DNA of 64,000 bases from Artemisia argyi (lineage: Eukaryota > Streptophyta > Magnoliopsida > Asterales > Asteraceae). The notes below the pieces were generated by a model, which worked only from the letters and a program-made list of their open reading frames with translations, did not search any database and had not been told where the DNA came from. Location of the stretch: positions 128,231,796 through 128,295,795 of the forward strand of contig CM060692.1 in NCBI GenBank assembly GCA_030686995.1, read 5' to 3'. Made by a program: the position numbers and the translations under genes. Shown here piece by piece: positions 57,962 through 64,000 of the stretch. The stretch's first letter is position 1. The number at the start of each line of letters is the position of its first letter.

Positions 57962-60900
57962 TGTAACAATTCGCATTTTCAGATTAATCACTATTCTCGG
58001 AAAATTTCACTATTCACTTTTACTATTCATTTTTCCCGAAACTTTCCCGAAAGTTGATTTTTATTTGATATTCTCGAGTGATAAATCATTTCCATGGCAA
58101 ATTAAATGTTTGACATTCGTCAGATCATTTTCGTGAAAGTTATTAAGGAATTACACGTTTTAGGGTAAAACGTCATTCAGAAATTCTACGTACAACGAAA
58201 CTCGACCGCGTTAAGTGACCTCGCATCAGAAAAATGTTTGACACACTCATGATTTATTTGAGAATTAATCGTGACTGAGAAAAACATGACCAAAGACTTC
58301 CCAGCAGGTCACCCATGCCTGTACTAATCTCACATGAGCACGCTTAACTGTATAGGCGATTAACCGTTAGACCACAAAACGCGTTTCTAAGACTATTTGA
58401 GTTTTCAACTTATTAGAAAAAGTCAACATATTCTTTCCCTCCTCCATTGACCAAAAATCATCCCTTGATGTTATAAGTCATTTCGTGATTTTTAGGCTTA
58501 CGGTTTGATGTCTAAAAGACATTTAATACCAACCGACACTAGACTAAGCCCAGTCTAGACATTATAAGTCATTTTAAATCATTTTTATCACATTAGAAAA
58601 GTAACATTTTACTTTTCTCAATTTTACGCAATATTCGTACATTTTACGTATTACGCGTTTTAGACCCGTGTTTCCAGTTTTTAGCAGGGTTTTAGCACCC
58701 GATGGATCCTACCACTCATTTTATATTTTATTATGGACTATATTGACATGTTTAACAATACTTTCAAGTTTCATATTTTTACGATGCCCGGTTTTACGTT
58801 TTAAGGCTTAATCATTTACGGTTAGCATTTTACGGAGTCAAAATGCACAAACTAAGCAAGATAACACCAAGACTCATCATCTAGTCATCTTATCTCTATG
58901 AAACCGCCATTTAGAGGGGGGGAGTCACCATGGGTGGTCAAATCTTGACCATTGATCTCTAGGATGTTTACAAGTGTCTAAATTAACCATGGTTACTTTC
59001 TAACCCAATATATAGTTAACTATTTTTCTCATCCTATAAATAGCCAACTAATAACACATAGAAATCTTGCACCACACCTTCTTATAACCTTCAAGTCCTA
59101 AAACCTAAGGCACTTCTCTTATATTTTGTAAGAAAGTTAACTAGTTTTTGAAAGAAAACTAGTGTTTGATCTTCAATCTTGGAAATTTTCTAAGAAAAGT
59201 TGTTATAACTTTAAAGTCTCCAAAAAGACGTCGTTATAATCTTCAAATAGCTTTGGACTTCAAGAAGGCGTCGTTATAATCTTCAAATAACCTCGGTTTA
59301 TCATAGGTTGCAAAGGAAGAAAGCTTATTCAATCAAAGTCCTAGTTCTTGTCCTAGTTTCCCTTTTCATTAAGGCCAAAAGTTGTAAGCAAACCTTAACA
59401 TACTTTCTTGCTTAATTATCATTTACATGCTCTTTGTGTTCCTTTCATGCTATATATGTTCTTGTTATTGTGTTCATGATGTTTAAAAATGAATAAAACA
59501 AGTATTGATATACATATGTTAACTTATGACAAGTAAACAAGCAAACTAGTGATTTTTATGGAGAACCACGACCAAAATAGTATAACTTTGATATTTGACA
59601 CTTACTTAATGTTAAAGAGGACTTAAAAAGGAAAACATAGCAATTTGAATCACCCAAAACGAGTATACGAGTCAAAAGTTATGGCGATTTGAAATTACCA
59701 AAAATTTCCGGCAAAACTGCCAATTAGCTTCCTGATCAAATTTGGGTTTTTAAAGTCCTACTTCTGGTCCGATTCATCAAAAAGTTAAAACACGAAAGTT
59801 GTCCGGAACGACGTTTTCGTTCAGGAACAAAGAAGCTCGAGACCTAAAAATGCTTTCCGAGTGATAAAATTCTTCAAAATCTTAACAGCCCATTTTAGAC
59901 CAAAGTCACTATATTATAGTTATGATTTACTAAGACCAAGAGGTCTTATGACCTATAATCAAGACCACAACCATGGCTAGAGCCAAGGTTGTGTCTCATG
60001 ACCTTGGAACAAGGACCAAAGGTCATGGCTAGGCCATGACGAAATGACCATGTAAGATTACTTAGGCGAAAACATGAAACAAGGAATTAGGCGATAACTT
60101 GAACAAGCAATTTGGATCTACTTCACTTAAAAGGGAACCATGAGATTTTACCAAGAGAAAATGGTCATTCAAGACTTATGAAACTACCCCTGATAACAAT
60201 CTTCATGTACTAATAAACTTTCCTAAGTTTATTCAAATATTGGACATATAACTTTTCGGATCAAAACTTATACATTTGTTATCAAATACTACAATAGTAG
60301 GGAGCCTCATGTGAGGAGTTCATTGAGTAAGCCGTCGAGATGAGTTGTGGATTTACGAGTTAAAGTGTCCTGGCTCCTCGAACGTTTACTCCATGACTTC
60401 TGAATTATGTCGGCCCGAACGGTAGTAAACGATATACCAAAACATACATGTTTCATAAACTATTTATATTCGACGACTTACGCTATATACTAAGTACTAC
60501 ATCATGAACATTATGCAAGACATATATAGGCAATTCTTCGTATGCTTAGACGTTACTCAAAACCTAAGTCGCAACGTTCTATTATAGGCTGCTCTTAGAG
60601 ACTTTCACGATTCGACTACCACTTTGATTTCACATCACTTAAGCTTAAGGTGAGTCATAGCCCCTACTTTTTCATATTTGTTTCAACTCTTTGGGGGGGA
60701 TACATGCACAACTACTTTCTTACTTGTACAAATACTTGATCGCATTATACTTGATTGTTCTATACTTGATTGTCTTATACTTGATCGCATTATACTTGAT
60801 TTCATACATACATGATTATGTTATACTTAACTGCGTTATACTTGATTGTGTTACTGCCAGTGGCTCCAGATTAAGTTGCTGGATGACCATTGAGACTTCC

Positions 60901-61512
60901 GGTGGCTCCACATTAAGTTGTTGGATGACCATTGAGGCTATTGATACATCCTAACATTTGCGAATGTTGGATACATCATAAACGTGAGGTCTTCGGAGAT
61001 GAAGTGTAGACTCACGACTAATTGCTAAACTGTTTTGATGAACTTATACATGTCTTTATTATACCATATATATTAGCAGTGGGTTGTGAACACACAGGTT
61101 ACAAGTCTCTTATGGCGGGACTTGTAACTGAGTGGATTCACGATGCCTTTGCTGTGTGAACATTCTTTAAGGCTTTTCAACTATTTTAAGACAAACTCTA
61201 TGAACTCACCAACCATTGTGTTGACACTTTAGCATGTTTATCTCAGGTCTATAAGGTGATAGCTGTTGCATGGAGCATAGAGTCGCTTGGCATGTTTTGA
61301 AGACTTATGCTTTTATCTTTACCATTCGATTTGTCTTAAAACTCTTATGTATTGTATTATGGAACTCAAGTTTGTATTTCGGAATTTATTAATCGAATGG
61401 TCACTTTTCAAAACGTCTCATTTAGAGTTCGTTTTCTATACCTTGTTCTTTGTATTATGAAGTAGCACCCTTATGACACAGTCTTCCGCTGCGGTATTTT
61501 GGGGGTGTTACA
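57962..61512 (+). repeat. 3' LTR of gag-only Gypsy
   Basis: 3551 bp, essentially identical to 52202-55752, including the antisense 5S-like cassette. Confidence 0.95.
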
Positions 61513-61841
61513 CACAGTTTGGGAGCATCAAGCCCTAGGACAACCTTGAGTGGACCTTTATACCTTTGGGAAGATTGAGGCTCCACAGGGACTGAGATTT
61601 TGCTCATATCAGCAACAACCCTTTCCATCTCACTATTGAGAAACTCAGTGACTAGAGTGAAGTCTGGGAGAACAACTGCTAGGGGAGTTGGATTTAGGGT
61701 TTCCTCTGATGAAGAAGGAGATGGATAGACCTCAGAAGGTCCCTCACCAATGTTATATGCCCTCCTGATTTGGGGTATATAATAGGTAGAGTCAGAAGAT
61801 GAATCAGAAGAAATTTCAATGACATTGGACTTAGGGTTCAT
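61513..61841 (-). pseudogene. antisense gene 1 of Copia C, N-terminal segment
   Basis: It starts at ATG 61841 (MNPKSNVIEISSDSSSDSTY), an acidic Ser-rich opening, followed by YIPQIRRAYNIGEGPSEVYP, a Ser/Pro stretch, VTEFLNSEMERVVADMSKI and YKGPLKVVLGLDAPKL. At 61513 the gag-only Gypsy interrupts the codon; the frame resumes at 52196 and stops at 52112, giving about 137 residues before insertion, acidic at the front and basic at the end. Promoter-like CTATATAAAG lies at 61930-61921 and a poly(A) signal at 51980-51975, so it is arranged as an independent gene opposite to pol. No homologous domain is known to me. Extra antisense ORFs occur in some plant LTR lineages (for example Tat); that this is one is inference. 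Confidence 0.65.
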
Positions 61842-61920
61842 GATTGGTGTTATTGGAAAGCTTTTAGTGTGCTTGGTATTAGTGTGTATTTGATTTGGGT
61901 AGCTTGTGAATTGAAGGCTT

Positions 61921-61930
61921 CTTTATATAG
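61921..61930 (-). promoter_or_regulatory. TATA box of antisense gene 1
   Basis: CTATATAAAG on the minus strand, about 80 bases before the ATG at 61841, followed by a CA-rich leader-like stretch. Confidence 0.55.
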
Positions 61931-62226
61931 ATCTGATTTGGAGATTAATGAGAGTTTATGTCACTTAATGGGAGGTAGTTGAGTCTTTGATATTTACTGA
62001 TTTAGCTAGTTGACCATAAAGAAGATTATACGGATGACTTTCTGCTGATACTCTTTAACATATCCGAAGTGTGATCATAAAAGAAGTTGGATGTGTGTTC
62101 CTGCTGATTGTTTCTGTCAATAGTGTTTACATCAGTAAAATGGGTATTCATCAGTTGAAAAGAGCTAAATCGCTTTCATTCAAGGAAGTCAGATGATTAA
62201 TCAAAGGATAATAAAAGAAACAAAGT

Positions 62227-62545
62227 TTTATTTATGAGCAACACAAGTACAGGAAGGATGAAGTTACAAGGTACTAAAACAAGCAAAATAATCCCAAAAC
62301 CTAACACCTAACCTATCAACCCTGAAACCACTACTCTACTTTCCCTTTTCCGTTCCCTATCACCTCTGCAACCTTGGTCTTGCCCTTGTTCCTGGTGAAG
62401 GTCTCATACTATTGAGGGCAAGGCAGCCCAATCACCACTTATCTTGCCTCTGGCATAGGAGGATTTGACCTTCTTTGTCTTGGTGGTGGTCTTGGACGGG
62501 AGGATTGGGGTCTCTCTGGTGTTGAGGGAGGCTGGTAAAAATCAT
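62227..62545 (-). pseudogene. antisense gene 2 of Copia C, 3' part, cut by LARD-A4
   Basis: Reading the minus strand from 62543 gives DFYQPPSTPERPQSSRPRPP, RRSNPPMPEAR, stop, VVIGLPCPQ, stop, YETFTRNKGKTKVAEV, GKGKVE and a terminal TAG, then AATAAA at 62232-62227. The tail parallels antisense gene 1: VV-I/L-GL, a Pro, an aromatic, and a closing GKGK-K-acidic end, with a similar CTTGTAA...AATAAAACTT downstream. It is probably a tandem paralogue. Two internal stops make this copy a relic. Its 5' part is beyond the LARD-A4 insertion. Confidence 0.5.
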
Positions 62546-63956
62546 TGATGAGGCGAAAAATGAAACGTTTTTAGGGGGTCATTTAAGCCCAGAATTGAAT
62601 TTACTTGATCAAATATTGCCCTAAATCGTTCCTTTTGTGATTTTAGGTACTTTGGGAGTGAAATCTGGAAAAGGAAGCAATTCGGACATTTTTGGAGCAT
62701 AAAAGTGAAGAAAGCACCAAAGACTTAATTTTCCATGCTTGGAACAATATGTGACGGCGTCAAGAAGACATTCCTGACGGCGTCAAGAGTAAAGTCCATG
62801 ATGACCCAGTACAAACATGAAGGCGTCACAAGTAGAGAGTCAAGAGTTAAATGCGTGACGGCCTGCAAAAGAGGACTACATGACGGCGTCAGATGTAGAT
62901 CAAGGCAGTCTGAGGATTTATTTGGCGGCGAGATGACGGCGTCACACCTTTGTTCTTGACGCCGTCAGCCTCTAAAATCTATATATAGTTTTCTAATTTT
63001 CATTCATTAAGAGGAACAAGTTTGGAGAAACCCTAAGGCCGAACCATATACGTATTTTACAGCTTTTTCAAGGGTTTTCAGCCCTTGAACCCTTACATGT
63101 GTAATTGAGATAAGTCTTCTCTTAATTCAATCAATATGTCTATGTGTTGGTTGTCTATATCTTGTGCTTGTCTTGATTCCACCATGTTAGGCTAGATTTA
63201 TCTTGTGTTTGCTTAGATATAATGAAACATAGATGTTAATTATGTGTTGATTACTTGTTTATGCTTGTATTGGATGAATGATTTCAATGTTAGGCTTAAG
63301 AAAACTGGCAGATCTCCAATTGGTAACATGCTTGAACGTCTTAGGAAACATGAACCGATGTGTACTAGGTTTTATTGGTTGTATTTAATGCATGAGTAAA
63401 TTTTAATGATCCCATGTTAGGAGCTTCTTAGCTGGCTCGACATAGGAGTGAAGTAGGCACTCATAGGATTGGGGAGTTAAGTACGCCACCCCATGAATGG
63501 TATTAAGGAATACAATCCGTCATCCACGCAACTATAACAAGTAATTAACGTGTAAAAAATATCTAGGGAGTAGTGAAATCTAAGTAAACACATTTCTCCA
63601 CATATTGCTCACAACTTTAGTTTAAAATAGTTTTAATTTCATTTTTAGTATTTTATTTTGATTGCATCTTAGTATTCGGTTAGTTGACTAGCAACTAATT
63701 CCGTCCTAATCCTTCAAACCCGAGATTTTTAATTTGCTTTCTAAAAAATATAAAAATACAAAAAGAATCATCCCTCGTCTCTAGACTTAATCTTTAGGTT
63801 TTCTAATCCTAGCGACACTATTCCTAGCTGAACGATCAATTCCCCGGTACTTGTCATTATACTATACTACATCGATTAGGTACACTGCCTGGTGGGGGTT
63901 GTAAGCTTCTCAAGATCCCTTGAGAAGTAAAGCTTGGTGCAACCCTACGCACATCA
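62546..63956 (+). repeat. 5' LTR of LARD-A4, 1411 bp
   Basis: TGATGAGGCG to CGCACATCA. The tRNA-Asp 5'-half complement is at 63861-63875 (one mismatch). Confidence 0.9.
62752..62987 (+). promoter_or_regulatory. U3 motif array and TATA box of LARD-A4
   Basis: At least five exact TGACGSCGTCA motifs (first 62752-62762, last 62957-62967) plus decayed copies, followed by CTATATATAG (62979-62988). Confidence 0.6.
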
Positions 63957-63962
63957 AGTTTT

Positions 63963-63979
63963 TGGCGCCGCTGCCGGGG
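63963..63979 (+). other. primer binding site, tRNA-Asp type
   Basis: TGGCGCCGCTGCCGGGG, one mismatch from the tRNA-Asp complement. Confidence 0.9.
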
Positions 63980-64000
63980 AATAGTTATTGTCTAGGTTAG

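Larger units (their letters stand above)
52202..61512 (+). mobile_element. gag-only Gypsy with 3.55-kb LTRs (very recent insertion)
   Basis: 9311 bp with target duplication CACAG (52197-52201 and 61513-61517). The two 3551-bp LTRs have the same length and, by eye, two substitutions (near 53025/58785 and 55503/61263). The 2.2-kb interior has a primer site, an intact gag and a polypurine tract, but nothing from protease to integrase. LTR ends TGTAACA/TGTTACA are inverted repeats. Homology to the Tekay at 22425-37160 in LTR order and in the pol tail makes it a deletion derivative of that lineage. Confidence 0.95.
37161..62545 (+). mobile_element. Copia C, SIRE-like Copia carrying three later insertions
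   Basis: The 5' LTR starts at 37161 after GATAC, interrupting the Tekay RT. Gag, protease, integrase, RT and RNase H follow in Copia order. LARD-A3 (40672-48189), the gag-only Gypsy (52202-61512) and LARD-A4 (from 62546) are nested inside. Its 3' LTR is beyond the window. Between pol and the right edge lie two antisense gene relics. Confidence 0.85.
62546..64000 (+). mobile_element. LARD-A4, 5' end only
   Basis: The 5' LTR and primer site of a further family member, running off the window. It is inserted in antisense gene 2 of Copia C; the left flank ATCAT is the expected target duplication. Confidence 0.9.

Noticed and set aside
1..64000. CRISPR arrays, operons or ribosome binding sites
   Set aside because: The repeats present are LTRs, minisatellites and microsatellites of plant transposons; nothing bacterial is visible.

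Overview
The window is a stack of nested LTR retrotransposons from a plant nuclear genome. The Gag, Pol and extra-ORF protein families look like those of Asteraceae, most probably tribe Anthemideae (Tanacetum, Artemisia, Chrysanthemum). That placement rests on recalled family resemblance, not a search. I see no intact host gene. The only host-derived coding trace is a broken GASA/snakin fragment near 26 kb.

Layout, left to right. 1-6013 is a non-autonomous element (LARD-A1) cut by the window start. 6014-11147 holds the 3' end of a Tat/Ogre-like Gypsy element, its long LTR (7460-9908) and a following leader. 11148-12662 is a truncated Copia (LTR plus gag). 12663-19977 is the 3' region and LTR of a plus-strand Copia, split by a gag-only Copia (14562-19338, duplication GCTCC). 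19983-22424 is the envelope-like extra domain of a minus-strand Copia. 22425-37160 is a minus-strand Tekay-like Gypsy: a long LTR containing a hAT element, the GASA relic and fold-backs, followed by pol. Its integrase is split by LARD-A2 (29247-35843, duplication GTTCC). 37161-62545 is a plus-strand SIRE-like Copia with gag, protease, integrase, RT and RNase H. It is broken by LARD-A3 (40672-48189, GAAGG), by a gag-only Gypsy (52202-61512, CACAG) and by LARD-A4 (from 62546). Four two-sided target-site duplications fix this nesting. The Tekay and the Copia that hosts three insertions both run on beyond the right edge.

The LARD-A family recurs four times (seven LTR copies). It has 1.4-kb LTRs, a primer site matching tRNA-Asp, a Gag or Gag-protease ORF and no reverse transcriptase, so it must rely on enzymes from other elements. 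Its U3 carries an array of TGACG-S-CGTCA motifs in front of a TATA box. Its U5 carries a complement of the 5' half of tRNA-Asp. Its internal region repeats a polypurine-like motif four times.

The most unusual items are these: (1) the second tRNA-Asp complement in every LARD-A LTR; (2) an antisense 5S-rRNA-like, Pol III-promoter-like cassette in the LTRs of the gag-only Gypsy; (3) two tandem, apparently paralogous antisense genes between pol and the missing 3' LTR of the SIRE-like Copia, one with a TATA box and both with AATAAA signals; (4) a gag-only Gypsy whose two 3551-bp LTRs differ at only about two positions by eye.
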